Source of the DNA: Streptomyces sp. GS7 | Lineage (GTDB): Bacteria; Actinomycetota; Actinomycetes; Streptomycetales; Streptomycetaceae | Assembly: GCF_009834125.1 (NCBI RefSeq) | Contig: NZ_CP047146.1 | Location: 1,977,501-2,041,500, forward strand | Reading direction: 5' to 3' | Length of the DNA: 64,000 bases | Shown here: piece after piece, positions 16,699 to 24,424 of the stretch | Numbering within the stretch: position 1 is the first letter of the stretch | How the letters are laid out: every line of letters begins with the position of its first letter | Notes under the pieces: model-generated | Told to the model about the DNA's origin: nothing | What the model saw: the letters and a program-made list of their open reading frames with translations, nothing else | Database searches by the model: none | Program-made: the position numbers and the translations under genes

Positions 16699-16814
16699 CC
16701 AGGCGTTCCTCCCCGGTGAGGTGAAACCACTGCTGCCGTCCAACCTCAACTTCTTCCCCCTCGTGTGCCGTTTACTCCCGGATATCGAGCGGGCATGGGC
16801 GGCCGACGGCCGCA

Positions 16815-17350
16815 TCAGAGGGCGAGAGCCATCAGGATGTCGTCGCAGTCGTCCCCGGGTGCCCCCGCAACGCACCGGGCCAGCGGCCGACCTCCCGCCA
16901 TCCCAGTCGGTGGTAGAAGCCCTCCAGTCCCAGGCACGCCCGCGCCGCGAGGTGGAGCTGCTGCAGTCCCATCTCGTCCCTCGCCAGTTCGCGGACGTGG
17001 CGCATCAGCGCGGTCCCGATGCCCCGGCCGCGGAAACGCGGATGTGTCTGGAGGTGGTTGACCTCGCCCCAGTGCGCGATCAGGGGATGCATGTCACGGC
17101 GTACGAGCAGCTACCCCGCGAGGTCGTCCCCGACGGTGGCGAGCGGTAGCCGGCTGCGCAGCGGATCGGGTTCGGCGATCAGTCGGCCTGTCTCCGGGGC
17201 GACCTGCCCGGCATCGGCCGGGGGGAGGGGAAAACCGAGCGGCACGACCGGACCGCCGGCGTTGGTCACTGTCGCCCAGCACTCAATCAGCTCTCGTCTG
17301 CTTTCGGGGGCATCTCCGGTGGCTGGGTGATCTGCGCGGAGTTTTTGCAT
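16815..17350 (-). pseudogene. GNAT acetyltransferase with nonsense and frameshift mutations
   Basis: From the ATG at 17350 the frame runs to a TAG at 17111-17113 in the place of an expected Trp (DDLAG-stop-LLVRRD) and continues in the same frame with the acetyl-CoA loop THPRFRGRGIGTALMRHV and GLEGFYHRLGWREVGRWPG. Near 16857 the frame slips and the natural ending GDDCDDILMALAL appears in another frame. It would have been a roughly 175-residue N-acetyltransferase. A Zur-like box lies immediately before its start. Confidence 0.75.
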
Positions 17351-17351
17351 A

Positions 17352-17366
17352 CGACATTCGTTTTCA
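17352..17366. promoter_or_regulatory. Zur-like box between the GNAT operon and rpmF
   Basis: CGACATTCGTTTTCA has one perfect arm (TTTTCA) and a degraded second arm. It lies 56 bp before rpmF on the plus strand and directly against the GNAT start on the minus strand, so it may control both directions. Confidence 0.55.
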
Positions 17367-17421
17367 TGTACCTTCGGGCGTCCGCCTCGTCTTTCCGATC
17401 CGTCTCTCGGAGGTTTCCGCA

Positions 17422-17598
17422 GTGGCTGTGCCCAAGCGCAAGATGTCCCGCAGTAACACCCGCCACCGCCGCGCGCAGTGGAAGGCGAGCACTCCGGAGC
17501 TCGCCCCGATCCACGTCGACGGTGTCGAGTACCAGGTGCCCCGGCGCCTCGTGCGCGCCTACGAACGCGGGTTGCTGCCGCTGCCTGGGAAGAGCTGA
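17422..17598 (+). CDS. rpmF: Zinc-free ribosomal protein bL32
   Basis: 58 residues from a GTG with GGAGG 9 bp upstream. The start [20 protein letters not shown] is the standard bL32 N-terminus; the Cys pairs of the zinc-binding form are absent and the middle reads [15 protein letters not shown]. Such Cys-free paralogues replace the zinc-binding protein in ribosomes when zinc is scarce. It is separated by 68 bp from a CobW GTPase gene that follows in the same direction. Confidence 0.9.
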   Translation: MAVPKRKMSRSNTRHRRAQWKASTPELAPIHVDGVEYQVPRRLVRAYERGLLPLPGKS

Positions 17599-17666
17599 CG
17601 GCCCGTCCGCCGCCACCGCACCCACACCCGTACCCCGCTCCGTACGAGAACTGAGGAAGCCGTCCC

Positions 17667-18860
17667 GTGTCAGCCCCCGCCGCTCCGTCCCACCGCCGTC
17701 TGCCCGTCACCGTGCTGTCCGGATTCCTCGGCGCGGGCAAGACCACGCTGCTCAATCACGTCCTGAACAACCGCGCGGGGCTGCGCGTCGCGGTGATCGT
17801 GAACGACATGAGCGAGGTCAACATCGATGCGGAGCTGGTGCGGGACGGGGGAGCGGCGCTGTCCCGTACCGAGGAGCGGCTGGTGGAGATGACCAACGGC
17901 TGCATCTGCTGCACGCTGCGGGACGACCTGCTGGAAGAGGTGGAGCGGCTCGCCCACGCAGGCCGTTTCGACTACCTGCTCATCGAGTCCAGCGGGATTT
18001 CCGAGCCCATGCCGGTGGCCGCCACATTCTCCTTCGCACGCGACGACGGCGCGATGCTCGCGGACGTCGCAGCCCTGGACACCATGGTCACCGTCGTCGA
18101 CGCCTCCAACTTCCTGCCCGAGCTGGTGCGTGGAGACGAACTGACGGAGCGGGGCCTCGACCAGTACGAGGACGACGAGCGCACCGTCAGCGATCTGCTG
18201 ATGGACCAGGTCGAGTTCGCCGACGTCATCGTGCTCAACAAGCTCGACCTGGTCACCGACGCGGAAGCCGACCGACTGCGAGCCACTCTGGCCCGGCTGA
18301 ATCCCTCCGCCCAGATCGTGCCCGTCAGCCACGGGCGGATCGACCCGGTCCGCGTTCTCGGCACCGGGCGTTTCGACGTGGAGAAGGCTCAGCAGGCCCC
18401 GGGCTGGGTCGCCGAACTCAACGGTGACCACGTCCCGGAGACCGAGGAGTACGGAATCTCCAGCCTCGTCTTCCGCGCCGAACGCCCCTTCCACCCCGAG
18501 CAGTTGTGGCGCTTCGTCGCCGAGGAGCTGGACGGTGGAGCGTACGGCGACATCCTGCGTTCCAAGGGCTTCTTCCGGCTCGCCACCCGCCCCGCTGTCA
18601 CCGGGCTGTGGTCCCAGGCCGGCGTCGTCGCACGCTTCGAGCCGGCCGGTGTCCGCAGCGGGGAGCAGCAGGCGCAGGAGCTGGTATTCATCGGCACCCG
18701 CCTGCGCAAGGAGGCTCTGGCCGAACGGCTTACCGCCTGCCTCCTCAAGGACGGCGAGTCCGTGACCGGGCTGTGCGACCCGTTCCCGTCCTGGGAGACG
18801 TACGGCATCGACGACGCCTGTGAGCACGAGCACGCGTCCGAGTACATCCACGCGGACTGA
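17667..18860 (+). CDS. CobW/COG0523 family GTPase, putative zinc chaperone
   Basis: 397 residues from [12 protein letters not shown] (Walker A), [10 protein letters not shown] (switch), GCICC (metal motif) and NKLD (base specificity) are intact. The C-terminal half has the CobW domain ([15 protein letters not shown] and [11 protein letters not shown]) and the tail ends with a His/Glu-rich stretch [15 protein letters not shown], likely extra metal ligands. This arrangement matches the ZigA/YciC-like GTPases found with zinc-free ribosomal proteins. It is expected to deliver zinc to client enzymes under starvation and is probably co-transcribed with rpmF. Confidence 0.92.
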   Translation: MSAPAAPSHRRLPVTVLSGFLGAGKTTLLNHVLNNRAGLRVAVIVNDMSEVNIDAELVRDGGAALSRTEERLVEMTNGCICCTLRDDLLEEVERLAHAGRFDYLLIESSGISEPMPVAATFSFARDDGAMLADVAALDTMVTVVDASNFLPELVRGDELTERGLDQYEDDERTVSDLLMDQVEFADVIVLNKLDLVTDAEADRLRATLARLNPSAQIVPVSHGRIDPVRVLGTGRFDVEKAQQAPGWVAELNGDHVPETEEYGISSLVFRAERPFHPEQLWRFVAEELDGGAYGDILRSKGFFRLATRPAVTGLWSQAGVVARFEPAGVRSGEQQAQELVFIGTRLRKEALAERLTACLLKDGESVTGLCDPFPSWETYGIDDACEHEHASEYIHAD

Positions 18861-19282
18861 AGTGAACGCAGCGGACTAAAACGAACGCGATCGCCGGAAC
18901 CCTGGAGCATGCCGGGCCGGGCGTGTCCTGCTGCCCAGATCGGTGTCAGGCCATCCTGAAGAAGACCGCGGTCATCCGCTTGTCCTTCACGGTGCTGCCC
19001 CAGTAGCCGGTGGCGCTGTGCATCAGGTTTGCGATGCAGAGGAGCAGCCGGATGTAGCGGTGCGGCACGCGCACGTCCTCGGTGAACGAGTCGGGCGGGA
19101 CCAAGCGTGTACCGAGCACGTCGACGAGGTTGTTGTGCGGCGCCGGTGCGCAGCACCAAGCGCCGGAGCCCTGGCGGATCACTCCTCGGGGGACGTACCG
19201 GCAGACCCCTAAGGGCTGTGCCCCAGCTCGTCCGCCTCTGAGGGGACGTCAGCTATGGCGCTCGCACTCTAGCGTGCTTGGC
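18861..19282. other. Intergenic stretch with a possible small minus-strand fragment
   Basis: No gene can be named. The minus strand from about 19075 to 18946 reads VPHRYIRLLLCIANLMHSAT and then GYWGSTVKDKRM, which has natural-looking composition and may be the end of a lost gene, but no start or family was recognised. Confidence 0.3.
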
Positions 19283-20467
19283 ATGACCGGAATCCGTCGC
19301 ACTGCAGTAGTCACCGTGCTCGGTCTCATCCTGGCGCTGCCGATCGCCACAGGGGGCGCCGCGTCAGCCACTCCCGGACCGTCCGCCACCGCGCCGTCCG
19401 CATCCTCGGACGCATCCGCCGTCCAGCTGGAACTGCCCCGCCCGACGGGCCCGCACGCTGTCGGCGTCAGCACGTTGCACCTCGTCGACGAGCAGCGCCA
19501 GGACCCGTGGGTTCCGTCGGCGGGCCCGCGCCAGCTGATGGTGTCGATGTACTACCCCGCCCGGCCCGACACCGGCGTCCCTGCCCCCTTCATGACCACC
19601 GAGGAAGCCAGCCTGTTCCTGCAGGCGAAGGCTCCGGGAGCCAACGTCCCAGCCGGGGTGCTCGCCGGCACCCGCACGTGGGCGTACACCGACGCGCGCC
19701 CGACGCACGGCAGGTTCCCGCTGGTGCTGCTCTCACCCGGCTTCACGCTGCCGCGACAGACTCTCACCGGCCTCGCCGAGGACCTGGCCAGCCGCGGGTA
19801 CGCCGTCGCCCTGGTCGACCACACCTATGAGGACAGCGGGACGACCTTTCCCGACGGACGGACGCTCACCTGCGCCGTCTGCGACCGGATTCCGGGCGGG
19901 TTCCCGGCCGTGGAAGAGAGCCGGGCCGCGGATCTCTCCTTCGTGATCGATCAGCTGACCCATCGCCATTCGCAATGGCGCTACGCCCGCATGATCGACC
20001 GGGAGCGGATCGGCATCGCCGGGCACTCCGCCGGCGGCGCCAGCGCCGCCACCACCATGGTCGCCGACGACCGGGTGCGGGCCGGGGTGAACTTGGACGG
20101 CACCTTCGATGTGCAGATCCCGACCATCGGCCTGAACGGCCGCCCGTTCATGTTGTTGGGCGCACAGGCAGACCACAGCCCGGGCGGACAGGAAGACTCG
20201 TGGAGTACGGCCTGGGCGCGCCTGGACGGCTGGAAGCGCTGGCTGCTCGTCGCCGGTGCCGTGCATGACAGCTTCACCGACCTGCCCGACCTCGCGGCCC
20301 AGGTGGGCCTTCCCAGCCGGGGCGCGTCGATCTCCGGGCAGCGCTCGGAGGAGATCACCCGTACCTATGTCGCGGCCTTCTTCGACCAGCAGCTGAAGGG
20401 CATCGCCCAACCACTGCTCGACGGACCGTCACCGGCCAATCCGGAGGTGACCTTCCAACAGCCCTGA
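19283..20467 (+). CDS. Secreted alpha/beta hydrolase (PAF-acetylhydrolase/lipase-like)
   Basis: 394 residues from the ATG at 19283. A signal peptide is clear (TAVVTVLGLILALPIATGG, cleavage after ASA). The body has PRQLMVSMYYPARPDT, an oxyanion region LLSPGFTLPRQ, the nucleophile elbow GHSAGG and a late His (AVHDSFTD), typical of the PAF-AH/dienelactone-hydrolase-like lipases of Streptomyces. It would act outside the cell on esters. It has no visible link to the zinc genes on either side. Confidence 0.85.
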   Translation: MTGIRRTAVVTVLGLILALPIATGGAASATPGPSATAPSASSDASAVQLELPRPTGPHAVGVSTLHLVDEQRQDPWVPSAGPRQLMVSMYYPARPDTGVPAPFMTTEEASLFLQAKAPGANVPAGVLAGTRTWAYTDARPTHGRFPLVLLSPGFTLPRQTLTGLAEDLASRGYAVALVDHTYEDSGTTFPDGRTLTCAVCDRIPGGFPAVEESRAADLSFVIDQLTHRHSQWRYARMIDRERIGIAGHSAGGASAATTMVADDRVRAGVNLDGTFDVQIPTIGLNGRPFMLLGAQADHSPGGQEDSWSTAWARLDGWKRWLLVAGAVHDSFTDLPDLAAQVGLPSRGASISGQRSEEITRTYVAAFFDQQLKGIAQPLLDGPSPANPEVTFQQP

Positions 20468-20519
20468 TCCTGAACGACCCCGATCAGGAGCTCGCCCTCC
20501 CCCTTCTCCTTCCCCTCCT

Positions 20520-21053
20520 TCAGAGGTATGACTCGTACCTGAACACCCACTGCCGCGTCGGGCTGTCCGGCACCTGCAACACGGCCCGGAACCCGATGAA
20601 CGGCGCGAGGTGCTGTTCGGCCAGGGCCACCGGGTCGGTGTGCGCCTGCGGCCCGTTGGGATCGACGCGGAAGTACTGCCCGGGGTGCCGGGGAGGGCCC
20701 CGGAGGGCCGGACCGCCTTGTCCAGCCACTCCTCCTCCAGGCCCACGCCGTTCTCGAACAGCAACTTGGACCGGCCTATCGCCTGGAGGTCGGCGGGCGT
20801 GGGCTTGTATTCGTGGGCTGAGGCATTCGGCGTCACGAGCTGGACGACGTCGACGTGGCCGGTGCCGATGGTGCGGACGAAGTCCGCCACCTGCGTGGTG
20901 GTGGCCACCACCTTCAGCGTGCCCGAGCCCGAGTCGTCGGACTGTGCGGTGGCAGCCTTCGGACCGCAGCCGGTCAGGGACAAGGCGGCCAGGCATATGG
21001 CGACGAGGGGCTGCTTCGGTTGGTGCTCGGGATCTCCTGGTGCGTGTGGCGCG
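20520..21053 (-). pseudogene. Broken ZnuA-like metal-binding lipoprotein
   Basis: The minus strand encodes a lipoprotein signal (AICLAALSLTGCG), then LKVVATTTQVADFVRTIG, VTPNASAHEYKPTPADLQAI and LLFENGVGLEEEWLDKAV, the first lobe of zinc/manganese-binding proteins of the ZnuA family with its first ligand His. After about residue 120 the frame changes to an unrelated sequence ending RQWVFRYESYL. No good start codon remains. It faces a Zur-like box, so it was once zinc-regulated. Confidence 0.75.
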
Positions 21054-21074
21054 GAAAGCGCCGCGTAATGGACA

Positions 21075-21089
21075 TGGAAATCATGTTCA
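21075..21089. promoter_or_regulatory. Zur-like box between the ZnuA remnant and the second Zur-like gene
   Basis: TGGAAATCATGTTCA is an imperfect palindrome fitting the Zur consensus. It lies 45 bp before the ATG of the Fur-family gene and upstream of the divergent lipoprotein remnant. Confidence 0.6.
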
Positions 21090-21134
21090 GCTAGTTTTGG
21101 TGATCGACAGACCGCAGGTCAACCGGGAGTCGTG

Positions 21135-21617
21135 ATGAGCAGCGCGGAGGCGGGGTGGACGGAGGCCGTGGAGCCGGGTGTGCGCAGGACGCGTCAGCGC
21201 GCCGCTGTGCTGCGCACGTTCGCTGCCTGTCGCGATTTCGTCTCCGCTCAGGCCCTGCATGCACTGCTGACGGAGGCGGGCGTCGGGGTCGGCCTCAGCA
21301 CCGTCTACCGCGCCCTGCGTGACCTGGAACGGGTGGGCTGCGTCGACGTCGTACGCGACCAGACCGGCGAGCGGCTGTACCGGCAGCGGCCCGACGGCGG
21401 CCACCGTCACTACCTCATCTGCCGGTGCTGCGGCCGCAGTCGGGCCGTCGACACGGACGTGGTCGAGGAGTGGGCCGACCGGCTCGGCGAGCAGACCGGC
21501 TTCACCGGCGTCGAGCACACCCTTGAACTCAGCGGTGTCTGTGCCGACTGCGGCACCGCTGCCGAACAAGGAGGAGCACCATGCCGGGAAGTCCCCCCGT
21601 CTTGCCGATCCACGTAG
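21135..21617 (+). CDS. Second Fur-family regulator (Zur-like paralogue)
   Basis: 160 residues from the ATG at 21135 (a GTG sits 3 bp earlier). It contains the recognition helix GLSTVYRALRDLERVG, the structural pairs CRCC and CADC, and the D-site type ligands HRH, the Glu of VVEEW and the His of VEHTLE. As in the first Zur-like protein, the Cys and His expected at the regulatory M-site are missing (RQRPDGGHRHYLIC). The C-terminal 20 residues after the last CxxC are unusual and may be a read-through. It probably controls itself and the adjacent zinc genes. Confidence 0.85.
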   Translation: MSSAEAGWTEAVEPGVRRTRQRAAVLRTFAACRDFVSAQALHALLTEAGVGVGLSTVYRALRDLERVGCVDVVRDQTGERLYRQRPDGGHRHYLICRCCGRSRAVDTDVVEEWADRLGEQTGFTGVEHTLELSGVCADCGTAAEQGGAPCREVPPSCRST

Positions 21618-21856
21618 TTCGGTGCGTTGAAGGGCTCTGCGCGACGCTTCCTCGCCCTCGGCGACGACAGCGGCGTCGCCATCCCGCTCAAGACGTCACC
21701 GCAGGGGGAGTGGCCGCGGGCTTCCGCGTCCCGTGGCGGCCCGGCGTGCCGAGCCGCCGTCCATGCTCGCCCTGCGGTTCGTGCGTCCATCGAGCGCCGT
21801 ACGGCGCCGCGCCCGCCGCTGGTGGGCTGCCCGGTGTCAGCGCGGCCCGGTTGCTG

Positions 21857-22162
21857 TCACCAACTGCTTTTGGTGACGCCGGGGAGTTCGCCGGCGTGTG
21901 CCATCTCGCGCAGGCGGATGCGGGAGAGGCCGAAGGCGCGCAGGTGGCCGCGGGGACGGCCGTCGACGGCGTCGCGGTTGCGCACCCGGGTGGCGCTGGC
22001 GTCGCGCGGCTGACGGCGCAGCTCCTGCTGGGCGGCGGCGCGTGCCTCGTCGGGCGTGGCGGGGTTGGCGATGACGGCCTTCAGCTCGGCGCGGCGCTCG
22101 GCGTAGCGGGCTACGGTCTCGCGTCGCTTCTCATTCTTGGCGATCTTGCTCTTCTTGGCCAT
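21857..22162 (-). CDS. rpsN: Zinc-free ribosomal protein bS14
   Basis: 101 residues, the long Cys-free form of bS14: [20 protein letters not shown], the central [20 protein letters not shown] and the end [18 protein letters not shown]. The zinc-binding CxxC pairs of the short form are absent. The ATG overlaps the stop of the bL28 gene, so the two are coupled and divergent from the bL33 operon. Confidence 0.93.
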   Translation of the reverse strand: MAKKSKIAKNEKRRETVARYAERRAELKAVIANPATPDEARAAAQQELRRQPRDASATRVRNRDAVDGRPRGHLRAFGLSRIRLREMAHAGELPGVTKSSW

Positions 22163-22398
22163 CAGACCTTTCCTCCTCGGGCGCGGATGCGGGCCACGGC
22201 GGCCTCGACGCCGATCGCGTCGACCGTCTTGATGCCCTTGGTGCTGAGTGTGAGCCGGACATGGCGGTTCTCGCTGGGCAGCCAGTACCGCTTGTGCTGG
22301 ATGTTGGGGTCGAACCGGCGGCTGGTGCGGCGGTGTGAGTGGGAGACGGTCTTACCGAAGCCCGGCTGCCGGCCGGTGAGTTGGCAGTGAGCGGACAT
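22162..22398 (-). CDS. rpmB: Zinc-free ribosomal protein bL28
   Basis: 78 residues from the ATG at 22398 ([15 protein letters not shown]). One Cys remains instead of the two CxxC pairs of the zinc form. [20 protein letters not shown] and [14 protein letters not shown] are diagnostic of bL28. First gene of the minus-strand arm of the divergent zinc-starvation ribosomal locus. Confidence 0.93.
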   Translation of the reverse strand: MSAHCQLTGRQPGFGKTVSHSHRRTSRRFDPNIQHKRYWLPSENRHVRLTLSTKGIKTVDAIGVEAAVARIRARGGKV

Positions 22399-22450
22399 GG
22401 CTCCTCTTGTTGCTCGGTGGTCGGTTACTGCGGCGCCGTAGCAGCTTGAT

Positions 22451-22465
22451 GAAAATGAAAACCAC
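22451..22465. promoter_or_regulatory. Zur box of the divergent ribosomal-protein locus
   Basis: TGAAAATGAAAACCA stands between bL28 (minus, 53 bp away) and bL33 (plus, 19 bp away). The second half is a near direct repeat of the first. It probably represses both directions when zinc is sufficient. Confidence 0.75.
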
Positions 22466-22483
22466 TTGTGTATGCTGCGGGGC

Positions 22484-22648
22484 ATGGCCAGGAACGAACT
22501 ACGCCCGATCATCAAGCTCAGGTCCACCGCCGGCACCGGCTACACCTACGTGACCCGCAAGAACCGCCGTAACGATCCGGACCGGCTGACGCTGCGCAAG
22601 TACGACCCGGTCGTCGGCCGGCACGTCGATTTCCGCGAGGAGCGCTGA
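22484..22648 (+). CDS. rpmG: Zinc-free ribosomal protein bL33
   Basis: 54 residues without any Cys: [20 protein letters not shown] then [15 protein letters not shown]. The 5-prime untranslated region is very short, placing the Zur box just 19 bp before the ATG. Followed after 4 bp by bL31. A decayed copy exists at 2263-2390. Confidence 0.95.
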   Translation: MARNELRPIIKLRSTAGTGYTYVTRKNRRNDPDRLTLRKYDPVVGRHVDFREER

Positions 22649-22652
22649 CCTC

Positions 22653-22904
22653 ATGAAGCCTGGAATCCACCCCGAATACCGGCCCGTCGTCTTCCGCGAC
22701 CAGGCCGCCGGCCACGCCTTCCTCACCCGCTCCACGGCGACCAGCGACAAGACCGTCGAGTGGGAGGACGGCAACACCTACCCTGTCATCGACGTCGAGA
22801 TCTCCTCGGCGAGCCACCCCTTGTACACCGGCACCCAGCGGGTCCTGGACACCGCGGGCCGCGTGGAGCGCTTCGAACGCCGCTACGGGCGGAGGGAACG
22901 GTGA
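22653..22904 (+). CDS. rpmE2: Zinc-free ribosomal protein bL31 type B
   Basis: 83 residues, type B without the Cys motif: [20 protein letters not shown] and the end [10 protein letters not shown]. The last codons overlap the GTG start of the CobW-like gene (GTGA junction), so translation is coupled. Confidence 0.95.
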   Translation: MKPGIHPEYRPVVFRDQAAGHAFLTRSTATSDKTVEWEDGNTYPVIDVEISSASHPLYTGTQRVLDTAGRVERFERRYGRRER

Positions 22905-24058
22905 GTGTCGCTTCGCCCCGCCTGCCGGTGGTGATCGTCGGCGGACTGTGCGAAGGCGCCCGGCGCGCGGCCGTCGGGGACATCCTGCGCTCTGTGCCCG
23001 GCACCGTCGTGCTCCACCACGATCTGTCGAGCGGACCCGACGGCTCGGTGCACCGCACCATCCGCGATCTGAGCGGTCCCGTCAGCAGCGGTCACACGCC
23101 CTTGGTCAACGACTGCGCGTGCTGCGCGCTGCGCGAGGACCTGGTCCCCGAACTGGTGCGGCTCGCGGACGCCGGAACGTACCGGCTGGCCGTCGTCGAG
23201 CTGTGGGACTCCGTCGAGCCGCAGGCCATGGCAGCCGTCATCGCGGCCGAGAGCGAAGCGCTGGAGCTCACCGGGGTGGCCACCGCGGTCGACCCGGCGC
23301 TCGTCCTGCCGTACCTGTCCAACGGGGACGACCTGGCCGAGGCCGGTCTCGCCGCCGCCCCCACTGATCAGCGCACGGTCGCCGACACCTTCGCCCGCCA
23401 GATCGAGTACCCCACGGTGCTCGCCCTCGCCGAAGGCGACGAACCGGTGGACGACGCCGACCTCGCGCTGCTCGCCCAACTCACCCCAGCCGCACAGCGT
23501 TTGCGGGTGGACGAGGGCACGCTCGGTCCGGCCCTGCTGACCGGGTTCGATGTCGAGGCCGCAGCGGCACGTCAGCATCCTTCGTGCCTGCTGCTGCCGC
23601 AGGAGGCCGACGAACACGGGGTCGACACTCTCGTGTGGCGGCGAGATCGGCCGTTCCACCCCGGGCGGCTCTATGCGGCCCTGGAGGACCTGGTCTGCGC
23701 CGCGGCGCGCATCCGGGGTCGGTTCTGGCTGGCCGACCGCCCGGACACGCTGCTGTCATGGGACGCAGCGGGCGGCGCGCTGTGCGTGGAGTCCGCCGGT
23801 CCCTGGCTGGCCGCACTGCCCGACGCCGCATGGGAGATGGTGCCCGCCGAACGCCGCATCGCGGCCTCGCTGGACTGGCACCCGGAACACGGCGACCGCT
23901 GCCAACACCTCACCTTCACCTCACCCGACCTCGACCGGGAGAACCTGCTGATCCTGCTGGACTCCTGCCTGCTGACCGACGCCGAGCACGCGGCCGGACC
24001 GGAGGCGTGGAAAGAACTCCCACACGCCTTCGACGAACTCCTCGACGCCGTCGCCTGA
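22901..24058 (+). CDS. CobW-like protein with degenerate P-loop
   Basis: 385 residues from the GTG at 22901. The overall CobW layout is present, including the C-terminal domain ([20 protein letters not shown] and [11 protein letters not shown]). However the Walker A region reads [16 protein letters not shown], with no GK[ST], and the metal motif is CACC ([11 protein letters not shown]) instead of GCICC; the NKxD motif is not visible. It is therefore unlikely to bind GTP in the usual way. Coupling to bL31 and closeness to bS18 suggest a role in zinc handling or ribosome remodelling. A fragmentary copy is at 2010-2250. Confidence 0.8.
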   Translation: MSVASPRLPVVIVGGLCEGARRAAVGDILRSVPGTVVLHHDLSSGPDGSVHRTIRDLSGPVSSGHTPLVNDCACCALREDLVPELVRLADAGTYRLAVVELWDSVEPQAMAAVIAAESEALELTGVATAVDPALVLPYLSNGDDLAEAGLAAAPTDQRTVADTFARQIEYPTVLALAEGDEPVDDADLALLAQLTPAAQRLRVDEGTLGPALLTGFDVEAAAARQHPSCLLLPQEADEHGVDTLVWRRDRPFHPGRLYAALEDLVCAAARIRGRFWLADRPDTLLSWDAAGGALCVESAGPWLAALPDAAWEMVPAERRIAASLDWHPEHGDRCQHLTFTSPDLDRENLLILLDSCLLTDAEHAAGPEAWKELPHAFDELLDAVA

Positions 24059-24095
24059 ACGCGCACCACCCGCAACCGCGAGACAAGGACCTGAC

Positions 24096-24335
24096 ATGGC
24101 CCGCCGCAGCGACCTCAAACCCAAGGCCACGAAACGCAAGGTCAACCCGCTGGACGCCGCCGGCATCACCTACATCGACTACAAGGACACCGACCTGCTG
24201 CGGAAATTCATCTCCGACCGCGGCAAGATCCGCAGCCGCCGAGTGACCCATGTGACCAAGCAGCAGCAGCGGCAGATGGCCCGCGCCATCAAGAACGCCC
24301 GCGAGATGGCCCTCATCCCCTACGACTCCCGGTAA
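24096..24335 (+). CDS. rpsR: Zinc-free ribosomal protein bS18
   Basis: 79 residues: [20 protein letters not shown] and [20 protein letters not shown] identify bS18. No Cys is present. It lies 37 bp after the degenerate CobW gene in the same operon. Confidence 0.95.
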   Translation: MARRSDLKPKATKRKVNPLDAAGITYIDYKDTDLLRKFISDRGKIRSRRVTHVTKQQQRQMARAIKNAREMALIPYDSR

Positions 24336-24424
24336 CCGACCTCGATGCGACACATTCCGCCGGCGGCGGCGTGGGGACGCAGAGCCGCCCACACTCTCGT
24401 GACCGCGATCGCCGGGGTGGGAGC

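Noticed and set aside
18946..19182. Minus-strand ORF ending in a natural-looking sequence (GYWGSTVKDKRM)
   Set aside because: No start with a ribosome-binding site and no family recognised; left as an intergenic note instead of a gene.
22760..22900. Upstream extension of the CobW-like gene into the bL31 gene
   Set aside because: The extra 47 residues come from a shadow frame of bL31; the GTG at 22901 gives the conserved start and a normal GTGA overlap.
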